From Rhizophagus clarus (lineage: Eukaryota; Glomeromycota; Glomeromycetes; Glomerales; Glomeraceae): a DNA stretch of 64,000 nt. The first letter of the stretch is position 1, and the number at the start of each line of letters is the position of its first letter. A model generated the notes under the pieces. That model saw nothing but the letters and a program-made list of their open reading frames with translations, ran no database searches and was not told where the DNA came from. The position numbers and the translations under genes were made by a program. This document shows positions 1 to 8,245 of this stretch, in pieces. The stretch lies in contig BLAL01000356.1 of NCBI GenBank assembly GCA_015698045.1, positions 2,170,001-2,234,000 on the forward strand, read 5' to 3'.

Positions 1-1
1 A

Positions 2-175
2 CAACCCTATGTGAATAAAGTTAGACGTATTCATACTGATGGGTTCGTTCTAGAAGAAGATGTTAACAACTCTCCTCTTTATACCTGCTCTAAAGATGTC
101 TTTAAGACTCTAAAAGCTCTTAAATTCGAAAGAGAAGGAGAGTGTCATGTAAAAAATGCTAACCAAGTGGTATGA
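2..175 (+). CDS. Protein-primed DNA polymerase B, C-terminal end (partial)
   Basis: The open frame at the left edge encodes about 57 residues. It contains a V-R-R-I-H-T-D-G-F motif followed by a K-A-L-K-F-E-x-E-G-E-C segment. This matches the extreme C-terminus of the protein-primed family B polymerases of Polintons and linear plasmids, where the palm and thumb end with an R-I-H-T-D-G-F-like motif. The catalytic part would lie upstream, outside the window. The frame stops at TGA (173-175); read as Trp it would run three more codons to TAA at 182-184. The enzyme would copy the element from a terminal protein primer. The call rests on this short motif and on the neighbouring ATPase and integrase. 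Confidence 0.72.
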   Translation, partial: QPYVNKVRRIHTDGFVLEEDVNNSPLYTCSKDVFKTLKALKFEREGECHVKNANQVV

Positions 176-220
176 ACTGTATAATTAAATATTTTTTTCC
201 TTAGATGTAGTAATAAAAAA

Positions 221-643
221 ATGGAACACGACTCATTCCCATTCACAAACAAACATCCTAGTTTTATCAAGCATGAAACGTATTTAGCTGATATTATAGA
301 AGCTTTAAAGAATGTTATATTGGCAGGTTTACAAGATGGATACAGTAAAGAAAGTTATCTTATAAAGAATCACGTAAACTATATTAAGAAAATAGAATCT
401 GCCAACAATCCAGAAGGTTATATTCATTATACAGCTAAGAAATTATTGCCAAATAAAGAATCGCATGCTGAGAAGGTTGCCATGATTCGAGCAAAGTATT
501 CACATAATTTAGACCTTGCTTTTAGTATTATAAAGGTCTATGATTTATATAATCGTATTCCTAAGGAAGTACCACCTAGACGTAAACTTAATGAAAATGA
601 AGCTGAAGATATATTAGCTGAACTTCTTAGCAATAAGCCATAA
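221..643 (+). CDS. Polinton ORF, 140 aa, unknown function
   Basis: This is an intact ORF from ATG at 221, preceded by an AATAAAAAA run right at the start codon, as in the next two plus-strand ORFs. The protein is lysine- and glutamate-rich and predicted mainly helical, with no membrane segment or cysteine motif. I do not recognise a domain. Its position directly after the polymerase suggests a Polinton accessory gene. It has no internal stop, unlike several neighbours. Confidence 0.6.
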   Translation: MEHDSFPFTNKHPSFIKHETYLADIIEALKNVILAGLQDGYSKESYLIKNHVNYIKKIESANNPEGYIHYTAKKLLPNKESHAEKVAMIRAKYSHNLDLAFSIIKVYDLYNRIPKEVPPRRKLNENEAEDILAELLSNKP

Positions 644-656
644 ATTTATTATTAAA

Positions 657-770
657 AATTTGCACAAAGACTGATGACGAAGTAACTTTGTTACTAGGCA
701 TTTTTCATTTTTTTTGTACAAAGGCTGATGATGAAGTAACTTTGTCACTAGGTATTATTTATTTTTAGAA
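657..770 (+). repeat. Tandem duplication of a ~54-bp intergenic unit
   Basis: Two near-identical units (about 657-707 and 711-765) share an ACAAAG...GATGA...GAAGTAACTTTGT core. Each can fold into a small stem (ACAAAG with CTTTGT) and is followed by a T-rich run. The duplication lies between two codirectional Polinton ORFs, so a transcript 3'-end role is possible but only inferred. Confidence 0.55.
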
Positions 771-822
771 AAAATCATAATTGAACATAGCCTATACATT
801 TTTTTTGTATCAATAAAAAAAG

Positions 823-1404
823 ATGAGTGCTAATAGATATACTATTAATCCATTGACTGGTAGAACAATTCGTGTTGGCAGTTCAACATTCAATCAGCTA
901 GTTATAGAAGCATATGATTATCTTGATAGTGGATTGGTTCGAAGAGCAACTGCACCTCCACTTACAGAAACAAGGCAAAGTTATCTCAATATAGAAACTG
1001 GACGTATGGTTCAATATGGGACTAGAACGTATTTTTATTTAATTCAAAGGGCTTATGAAATAATAGAAGATTACTATCTTGTTCCTCCAAGATTTGTAGA
1101 AATTGTGCAATCCTATCCTTCTCTATTATATTTACATGGTACTCAAAGAAGACTTGAACATATTGATGTTGCACTTAGAAGAGTTAACTTTTATGTTGAA
1201 CAGAATCGGCTTAATCCAAACTATAGGCAAAGGGTTGAAGAAACACGCCAATTTGTTGAAAGAAGACAAAGAGAAACACAACAAGAAGCACAATTAAGAA
1301 GGCTTGCTGAACTTAACATTGCCTTATGTAAAGAGTGCCAAATGCCTGTAAATCTTAATAAGTTACCTGAAAATGGTCTTTGTGAAAACTGCAGTAAAGA
1401 ATAA
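823..1404 (+). CDS. Polinton ORF with two N-P-x-T-G-R-type repeats and a C-terminal zinc ribbon
   Basis: The 193-aa intact ORF starts at the ATG after an AATAAAAAAAG run. Residues ~8-30 contain I-N-P-L-T-G-R-x-I-x-x-G followed by a hydrophobic helix; residues ~55-80 repeat the pattern (N-I-E-T-G-R-M-V-x-x-G). N-P-x-T-G-R-x-I repeats occur in the two-cysteine adaptor or SAP-like modules of nucleocytoplasmic large DNA viruses and relatives, though the paired cysteines of that domain are not evident here. The C-terminus has C-K-E-C ... C-E-N-C, a four-cysteine zinc ribbon. The middle is Arg/Gln-rich and helical. A structural or DNA-binding virion role is plausible but not shown. Confidence 0.6.
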   Translation: MSANRYTINPLTGRTIRVGSSTFNQLVIEAYDYLDSGLVRRATAPPLTETRQSYLNIETGRMVQYGTRTYFYLIQRAYEIIEDYYLVPPRFVEIVQSYPSLLYLHGTQRRLEHIDVALRRVNFYVEQNRLNPNYRQRVEETRQFVERRQRETQQEAQLRRLAELNIALCKECQMPVNLNKLPENGLCENCSKE

Positions 1405-1463
1405 ATATAAAAAACAGGTAATTAAATTATTTTATTTTTTATATAGAAAATTTCGAATAAAAG

Positions 1464-2018
1464 ATGGTTGAGCAAATTAGAAAATACTGCTCAGTTTGTG
1501 GACTTGCATTGGCCAAGCCAAGAAGAGACTTATCTACTATCAAATTTTGACGTACAGTGCATGGATGTGCTGATATAGATAGCTTACATGAAAGTATATA
1601 TAAGCTAATCAAAATATTTAGATGTGTTTCACAAGATGATGAACTTACTTTTGCCTTTACTCGAGACTATGAGTATCAGCTAGAATACGAAGAATTTGAA
1701 TTGATTAAGATTTGGCTACTCAAACAGATTAATGGGTTGGATAGAGATGTAGGGGAAAAAGCTTTATATCGATTATTATTTGATTTATATGCAGAAAAAG
1801 GGATAAATGAACCCTTTGCTGTATTTTATGATATTTATTGTGATAGAGTAAATAATCCATTAAGCAAAAACTTTGTTTCTCATGCATTGAGGGCCCTTGG
1901 CCTAGTAACAAAAATGTCAAGAATAGTAGTAAATGGCAGAGAAAAAAGTATTATATCTATAAATGCGACTAGAGAAGAGTTGCTTGAGCTTTTTAGAAAG
2001 AATGGAATAGACTATTGA
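1464..2018 (+). pseudogene. Polinton ORF with N-terminal CxxC and C-terminal winged-helix-like region; one in-frame TGA
   Basis: Reading starts at ATG 1464, again just after AATAAAAG. The N-terminus has a C-S-V-C pair. An in-frame TGA at 1548-1550 interrupts an otherwise continuous 184-codon frame; conceptual reading through gives a segment containing H-G-C-A-D-I-D-S-L-H. The C-terminal ~60 residues (N-F-V-S-H-A-L-R-A-L-G-L-V-T-K ... R-E-E-L-L-E-L-F) look like a winged helix. The 3' end overlaps the convergent ATPase by 26 nt. If TGA stops translation, the product could start at the ATG at 1557 (153 aa). I do not recognise the family. Confidence 0.55.
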
Positions 2019-3240
2019 TTCCTACCTGCAAGATGGGCTTCTTCATTAAGCCATCATTGAATAGTTTTAGAAGTACTTTGATGCCTTCTATTATTTTTTT
2101 ATCACTTAAAGGATGCTCATTCAAAAGTTCTCTATATCGATCAAAAGGTAATACTGATACTGGGGAGTTATTTCTAATAACATATACATTCTTAACTTGG
2201 GATAGGAATTTCTTATACTCATCTCCAAGAGTACGATCATTTATTCCATAAGCTTCTCTAAAAATATATTTAGCCCAAATATCTGAATTTTTTGCCTTCG
2301 ATAAGGCATCTTGTTTCAAGTAAAGTTTACGTTCCTTAGGAGAAGGAAAGTTCTGGGCAAATTCCTTTAACAAATTATTCTTTTTAGCTTCAGCTATTGC
2401 CTTCTGTCCATAAGAAGTAAATCGACTAAGATCATTCTTGGATGATTCTAAAATCGTTCTAGAATCATTCTTGGATGATCTTAGATTGATCTTAGATGAA
2501 CACGTGATCATTCTAGAATCATTATTGGATGATTCCATAATAGTTCTAAGGCTAGTATCCCATCGAACTCTAATTGATAGGGGATCAGTTTTAGGACGTC
2601 TCAAGTTAAATACTATAAATTCTCTACTTAAAGTTAGTTCATCAATTATTGGAGCAAGAGAATCTGATTCATTAGTATATTGTCTAATGATATGCTTTGT
2701 ATCACTTAAACTGCCATGTCCACCATGTAGAGAAATATAATTTACATTTTCTCGAATTGCTTTTGGAATAGCAAAGAATCTTTGGGCTACATAAATAGCT
2801 GAAATATTTCTATGTCGTCCATGAGTAAAGTAGCCAGTTATTTTTTCTTGAATATTTTTAGGGGCATCCATTAAATCCTCAAATATAACTACAGTAGCAA
2901 TTTTGGGATCAAAGTCTTCTACATCTGGCATTTGGTGATATGAGATTGCTTCGAATGCTACACTCTCATCATCATCAAAGAAATCCTTTACTATTTGCCA
3001 TTTAGGTTCGTCTAAATATCTACCAATAAGGACTATTTCATCACAAAGAATATATCGAGTCCCATCCTCTTTGGCTTTTGCGTTTCCCATTAGTAAATTA
3101 ATAAGCATAGTAGTCTTTCCAGAATCTGAGCTACCAGCTACAGCAAGATGAAAATTCCATACTGGAGCATATTCATTTCCTTGCCTAGTATCACTACTAT
3201 ATTCATCCAAATTATACACATATAAGTCCATTTTAAGCAA
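1993..3240 (-). CDS. A32-like (FtsK/HerA) DNA-packaging ATPase of the Polinton
   Basis: The intact 415-aa ORF has a Walker A G-S-S-D-S-G-K-T-T at about residues 36-44, a Walker B T-V-V-I-F-E-D-L near 115-122, and downstream G-R-H-R-N-I-S-A-I-Y-V-A-Q, the arrangement seen in A32-like genome-packaging ATPases of Polintons, virophages and large DNA viruses. The enzyme would use ATP to drive DNA into a capsid. Residues ~240-270 are a low-complexity insert of S-S-K-N-D-S-R-like repeats coded by a short minisatellite (2,430-2,535), unusual for the family. The C-terminal ~150 residues are lysine-rich with no recognised domain. The start lies 31 bp from the divergent coiled-coil ORF, so the two probably share a promoter region. 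Confidence 0.85.
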   Translation of the reverse strand: MLKMDLYVYNLDEYSSDTRQGNEYAPVWNFHLAVAGSSDSGKTTMLINLLMGNAKAKEDGTRYILCDEIVLIGRYLDEPKWQIVKDFFDDDESVAFEAISYHQMPDVEDFDPKIATVVIFEDLMDAPKNIQEKITGYFTHGRHRNISAIYVAQRFFAIPKAIRENVNYISLHGGHGSLSDTKHIIRQYTNESDSLAPIIDELTLSREFIVFNLRRPKTDPLSIRVRWDTSLRTIMESSNNDSRMITCSSKINLRSSKNDSRTILESSKNDLSRFTSYGQKAIAEAKKNNLLKEFAQNFPSPKERKLYLKQDALSKAKNSDIWAKYIFREAYGINDRTLGDEYKKFLSQVKNVYVIRNNSPVSVLPFDRYRELLNEHPLSDKKIIEGIKVLLKLFNDGLMKKPILQVGINSLFHSF

Positions 3241-3271
3241 TTAGTAGTATATAGTGTATAGTATATTCAAA

Positions 3272-3922
3272 ATGGCATATGTTCCCACTGATCCTACAGG
3301 GCCCCCTTCAGCACATTTAGTAGCAATGGATATTAATCAGCTAATTAATGCACTTAAGAATAATGCAGATGCCCTGCTGGTAAATGGTCGAATGACTGTT
3401 ACACCAAATCTTATAAATATTAATCATAAGATTAAGCACATTATTGGATTGATTATAGCTCATGGTATACAGGTTAAAGAAAGAGCAAGACAAACTAGGG
3501 ACGAGCTTGATACTTCGACTGGCTTATTAAAGTATTTGCAAGAAGTGACCAATGCTAGAGAACGTGAGATTCATGGTATTAGACAACGTCTTATTGCATG
3601 TCAAAATGAGAGGAACGGATTGCAAAATGAGAGAAATCATCTGGTAAGTGCAAACCGTGATCAAGCTAATCAATTACAAGATCAGCAAGTACAGCAAAGA
3701 AGAATTAGGGATACTTTGCAACAAAGAAATAATAGATTAACACACCAACTTGCAATAGAATGACTTATATCTAGAAACTGGGAACGAATTCGTGATAGAA
3801 TGCAAGCACAATTGGCTACTCTTAGAATTCAGGCGCAGTGGTTTTGAATTAGACAAGCTGGACCTATAGTTAATAATCCTCATCTGGATAATCCACAAGT
3901 AATATGGCTACCGTTGCAATAG
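3272..3922 (+). pseudogene. Coiled-coil N-terminal part of the gag-like cassette; two in-frame TGAs
   Basis: From ATG 3272 the frame encodes a proline-rich start, then a long predicted coiled coil (Arg/Gln/Asn-rich heptads between about residues 60 and 165). TGA codons at 3761-3763 and 3845-3847 are the only interruptions before TAG at 3920-3922; both could be former Trp or Arg codons (TGG/CGA to TGA). The frame overlaps the next ORF by 19 nt (its ATG is at 3904, frame -1), so the two are either one gene joined by a -1 shift or two overlapping genes. A trimerising or oligomerising role for a capsid-like protein is inferred only. Confidence 0.55.
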
Positions 3923-5364
3923 GAATGCCAGTTTTTGCTGAAAATGATGACAATGATCTTGAGAGATTTTTTGAGTTATATAAGGGCTATATTCATAGTA
4001 TTGGAATTGATCCATCGGCTGTTGCTGGTAATCCAGCAGGTTGGGAGAAAGCTATGGGTATACTTCGTGCTTGCTTAATTGGTCCAGCTGCCAGATGATA
4101 TGATAGTAATATTTTAGGAAAGAGAGTTAAGCTTAGAAATATTCTTCTTCGTGTTGCACATGGTGATGAGGCGGCATTTAAGGCTTTGGCTGGTAATGCT
4201 GCTAATTGTCCAGTAAATACATGGGTTAACCCTTCTGGTGCATGGACTCATATGACTGATGGTGCACCAGTACCTGCAGGTGTTAATAATCCAGTCACTG
4301 ATGTCTGGCCTAATTATGCCATAGAAGGGAATAGAGATATTTGGCTAAATTGGGCTGGTATGGAGTTTACTAATGACCCTCTTAACCATAATGTTGTTGG
4401 TGGTGCAGCTAGAGGTGGTGTTGCAATTGCTGGTGGAGCAGGTGTCGGTCATCCATATGTAATTCCAGCTTATCCTTGTCATAAAATGCGCAATGAATTT
4501 CCTACACAGCAGAATGCTAGACGCCAGTTAAGATTTGGTAATCTTTTTCAAGAAAGTATGCCAGTTTGAGATTTCTATGATAAAGTTAGAAGAGGTGCTG
4601 AGCTGTTAGGCTATGGTAATGATGTTTTAGTTAATCAGTTTCTAAGAGGTCTGAATGATGATTGTGCTATTGAGGCTGAAAGAATTGGTGCTGAGTGGGA
4701 TATAGAGGAATTGGTAGGTCTTCTTGAACGAGTTGAAAAAAGAAAGACTGAATTACGTCTTGGTAGAGAAAAACAAGAAAATATACGTTATCAGAGAGAT
4801 AGACAAATTATTCCAGAGCAGTTGCCACCAGTTAGTCAGGAACCAGTTATATTAAAACCAGTCCAACATCATGCAGTTACCCAAGGAGAAATGAGTCGAT
4901 TATTGCAACAACAGGCTGAAACTTTTCAATCCCAAATTCGTCAATTACAGGAGAGTCTTAAGGCTTGAGATGTAAAGCCTGTTTATAGACCTAAGCCTAA
5001 ACCTAAGCCTCGATATCATGATGATAATTATATTACAGAATATGATCCCTATCCTGATGGAGGTCCTAATCTGTTCAATGAAGATGGGGATGATGATAGG
5101 CATTTACAACAGCTATTTGATTATGCATCAGGTGGTCTTGCTCCTAGAAATACATTAACACAAAGATTAGCTGGTAAGATTGCTAAAAGAATCGCAAAAG
5201 CTAGAGAAAGATGTGAAGATGCAGAGTTAAATAGGGCAATGCGTGAACTTTCCTTGGATATTCATGATGATCTTATGGATACTTCCAATGCTATTCGAGG
5301 TGTACCTATAGAATTTGTTCAAGGTGAGAATGGAGAAATTATGCTTGTCCAAAAAAAAAGATAG
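3904..5364 (+). pseudogene. Retrotransposon gag-like protein inside the Polinton; three in-frame TGAs
   Basis: A single frame runs 487 codons to TAG at 5362, broken only by TGA at 4096, 4567 and 4966. The middle (after 4570) reads F-Y-D-K-V-R-R-G-A-E-L-L-G-Y ... F-L-R-G-L-N ... E-L-V-G-L-L-E-R-V-E-K, the pattern of the capsid C-terminal domain of Ty3/gypsy-type gag. A Gly/Ala/Asn/Pro-rich stretch precedes it, and a Pro/Lys (P-K-P-K-P-K-P) and acidic linker follow. No CCHC knuckle is seen. Such gag-like proteins are numerous in R. irregularis (recalled, not searched). No LTR, primer site or reverse transcriptase is present nearby; the ORF lies between Polinton genes. TGA positions are compatible with decayed Trp or Arg codons. 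Confidence 0.62.
5350..5364 (+). promoter_or_regulatory. Candidate -1 ribosomal frameshift site (A-run before gag stop)
   Basis: The gag frame reads CAA AAA AAA AGA TAG. It contains the X-XXY-YYZ heptamer A-AAA-AAA, and the stop codon follows one codon later. A -1 shift on this run leads straight into the retropepsin-like frame (AAG ATA GTT ...). That is the arrangement expected of programmed gag-pro frameshifting. A one-base loss or gain in a nine-A run is the alternative explanation. Confidence 0.45.
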
Positions 5365-6051
5365 TTTCAAATAAAAGTAAGACGTCAAACCCTAGTTCTG
5401 CATCTAAATCGACATCTAAATTGACATCTAAATCGACATCTAAATCGACTGGGGTGGTGAAAATTCCACCAACAAACTTTACTAAAACGGAGCTTATAAA
5501 TCTCCTAAAGCTTGCTGATATCAGAAAGATTATTCAGGAGATTGTCTATAAAATATTAGAAAATTATGAAAGCGCTCCTCAAGAACGACCAGAAGTACAA
5601 GAGGAATATTTAGGTCTAATGGCTATGGATATTGATGTTGCTCGGTTGGAAAATTCTAAGGATCTTTTGGCTATAAATGGAAATGTAAATGGGATAGATA
5701 TTCAGTATCTAGCCGATTCCTGTGCTAATATCTCTTTTATCCAAAAAAAAGCAGTTTCAGAATTAAAACTTAAAAGCTGATAAATCTATAAAGCATAGTA
5801 TTACTAGTGCGTCAGGGCCAAGTGAAACACTTGGTATAGTAAAAAATGTATCGATAGAGCTTTTACCAGGTTGTATTATTAAAGAAGATCTTGTAGTCCT
5901 GAAAGGATATAAGCATAGAGAGATTGGTTTGAGCCGAGCATGTCTTAAAAGGTATAATTATGATGTTCATGAATCTAGAAAGCATATCGCCCTTACATGT
6001 AATAATAAAGACTATTTTATTCCTATAATTTCAGATACAAATAGAACATAA
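5358..6051 (+). pseudogene. Retropepsin-like aspartic protease region (D-S-C-A active-site motif), one frameshift
   Basis: In the -1 frame relative to gag, an S/T/K-rich linker with repeated S-K-S-T units leads to a segment ending I-N-G-N-V-N-G-I-D-I-Q-Y-L-A-D-S-C-A-N-I-S-F-I. This looks like the retropepsin active-site strand, with D-S-C-A in place of the usual D-S/T-G-A. After a frame change near 5,770-5,778 (stop TGA 5,778; continuing frame +1) the fold appears to go on: a flap-like S-G-P-S-E-T-L-G-I, then L-P-G-C-I-I, then E-I-G-L-S-R-A-C-L-K-R-Y-N-Y-D, ending at TAA 6,049. No reverse transcriptase, RNase H or integrase follows. It would cleave gag-like polyproteins if active; Cys in the motif and the frameshift make activity doubtful. 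Confidence 0.6.
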
Positions 6052-6063
6052 AAAAATATAAAA

Positions 6064-6261
6064 TTAGATCCATTCAACAGATTCTAGATAAGGGTAATCT
6101 GGATCTTCATCAGAATCACTTAGATCCTCTGAGTACTCTGATTGCCAGTTTGTAGGATCGTCTGGATCTTCATCTCCCCAGTAATCTTGCCAGCCTACAG
6201 TAGTATCAGCTTCTTCGATTGATGCTGGAATTTCATAAGGATCTAATCCATCAGCTAACAT
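6064..6261 (-). CDS. Small acidic Polinton ORF, 65 aa
   Basis: A 65-aa ORF rich in Asp/Glu (many D-P, D-E and S-D pairs) with five Trp residues and no recognised fold. Its stop lies 12 bp from the stop of the convergent protease-like frame, and its start is 12 bp from the L insertion. Before that insertion it would have followed the ORF at 16,899-17,316 with only ~25 bp between, in the same minus-strand series as the integrase. The compact placement supports a real gene; function unknown. Confidence 0.5.
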   Translation of the reverse strand: MLADGLDPYEIPASIEEADTTVGWQDYWGDEDPDDPTNWQSEYSEDLSDSDEDPDYPYLESVEWI

Positions 6262-6424
6262 TCTGATATTATACTTTACTGAAACTTGGGGTTATTTATC
6301 AATGTCGATTTGATACCATAATGATATTGTTACGATATTATCACGATATCATAGTAAAAAGTTGCATCGTCGTCGTTAAGTTAGTCGTAACTATATCTAT
6401 TCGTTATTGATTAGTACGATATCT

Positions 6425-7090
6425 CTGCGATCACTATACAACATTTATTTAACATTGTAACTGTATCGTAGCAATATCATATTAATATCGAATTAATATT
6501 GCTAAAGTATTATGATATTTATTTGATATCGTAACTATATCATAGCAATATTATATTAACATCGAATTAATATTACCAAAGTATTATAACATTTATTTAA
6601 CATTGTAACTATATCGTAGCAATATCATATTAATATCAAATTAATATTGCTAAAGTATTATGATATTTATTTGATATCGTAACTATATCGTAGCAATATT
6701 ATATTAACATCGAATTAATATTGCTAAAGTATTATGATATTTATTTGATATTGTCGATATCGTAACTATATTGTAAAAATAATATATTGATATCAAATTA
6801 ACATTTCCAAAATATTATAACATTTATTTGATATCGTAACTATATCGTAAAGATAACATATTAACATCAAATTAACATTGCAAAGTATTATAACATTTAT
6901 TAGATATTGTAACCATATTGTAGCGATATCATATTAACATCAAATTAATATTACAAAAATGTTTTTACATTTATTTAACATCGTAACTATATCATAGAAA
7001 TATCATATTAATATCAAATTAACATTGCTAAAGTATTATAATATTTGTTTGATATCATAACTACATCATAGTAATTTCATAAATTACATC
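6425..7090. repeat. Subterminal array of ~74-bp units, left end of L
   Basis: About nine diverged copies of a 74-bp unit, recognisable by AAAGTATTAT at about 6504, 6578, 6652 and 6726. Each has quasi-palindromic GATATCGTAACTATATCGTA-like words. Such arrays next to transposon ends often bind the transposase; here that role is inferred. The same array, inverted, ends copy R. Confidence 0.75.
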
Positions 7091-7129
7091 ACAAAAACGA
7101 TTTTATATTAAATTTAAAAAAAATATAAA

Positions 7130-8245
7130 AAAAAACAATCATGATTAATATAATATACACTTTATAAAATATATTTAAAATTTAAATTTAATACATAACC
7201 TTGGGATAATGGTTAAAGCAGGTAATCTCTGGGATTTTGAGAAAAAATAAAAATGATAATATTTTTAACGTTAGCTCTTTAAATTTGGAAGTGTTAATTC
7301 TTAAAACCATAATATTATAAAAAAAAAATGCTGGCTGCTACGACTGACGCCACCCCGGACAAAGTAATTGGCGGCAGAAAATGTCATAAAATATCCAGCC
7401 CTATTTCATAACATTTTCCTCCAGGCTAAGCAAATATTACAAAAGAAAGCTCAAATATATTCAGCAATTTGAACATAGCATTTGAGAATACATTCTAACT
7501 CTCTTAAGTAATACCACAGTCTAACAAAGAAAGACTCAAACTATACCCTATTGTAAAGAAAGTACATAACCAATTCCTCCTACAGAACCAGTAGACTTTA
7601 CGAATATGGTAGAGTCCAAAAAAATATGAAAAATATGTGTATATGACATTTTCATACCTGCTTAATGGTTTCACTATTTATTTGAAAGTAGTTTTTTTGT
7701 CTTATGCGTTTTTTGGCGAATGGTCTTCGTGTTGGTGGCTATATCGAATATAAACCAAAATGCCAAAGTATTGTTAATATTGTAAAAGATAAGTAAAGTA
7801 AAAGAGAGAAGAAGAAAATACCATAAAGTGTTAAAATATAAGACAAGTACAATATTCGGCTTCACCATTTATTTAAAAGTAGTTTTTTTGTCTTATACGT
7901 TTTTTTGGCGAACGGTCTTTGTGTTGGTGGCTATATCATATATATAAATTAAAATGCCAAAGTATTGTTAATATTGTAAAAGATAAGTAAAGTAACTTGG
8001 ATAAAAGAGAAAAGAAGAAAATACCGTAAAGTGTTAAGACAAGTATAATATTTAAGAAGAGAGAAGTTTATTTTTGAAAATAAACAAAACATTACGAATT
8101 TTAGCTATTTTAGATCTCACATGCATGTAAACAAATCAATTTTGATTGGTTAATTTTAATATATTACATCATGCATAATGATTAATGTGATTTTATTGGT
8201 TAATTTTAAAACTGACACAAATTATATATTTATATAATCAAACAA
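7130..8245. other. Non-coding 3' part of L with a ~190-bp tandem duplication
   Basis: No credible gene. A unit around 7,670-7,865 (AAGTAGTTTTTTTGTCTTA ... ending near CGGCTTCACCATTTATTT) is repeated at 7,866-8,060 with small changes. Both copies are also present, inverted, in R (about 35,150-35,545). A GC-richer patch lies at 7,325-7,410. Confidence 0.6.

Larger units (their letters stand above)
1..6273. mobile_element. Maverick/Polinton, left part (cut by window edge and by element L)
   Basis: The gene set is that of a Maverick/Polinton: the C-terminal end of DNA polymerase B at the left edge, small viral-type ORFs, an A32-like packaging ATPase, and (beyond the inserted element L, at 16,897-18,608) an integrase with chromodomain. 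Spacing is virus-like: convergent and divergent neighbours overlap or lie 12-31 bp apart. Mavericks are known from Glomus/Rhizophagus. No Polinton terminal inverted repeat is visible: one end lies outside the window and the other is interrupted at 18,608. In-frame stops show that this copy is not fully functional under the standard code. Confidence 0.85.

Noticed and set aside
6425-7090. CRISPR-like regularly spaced repeat
   Set aside because: Units are diverged over their whole length, there are no unique spacers, and the DNA is eukaryotic; they are tandem subterminal repeats.
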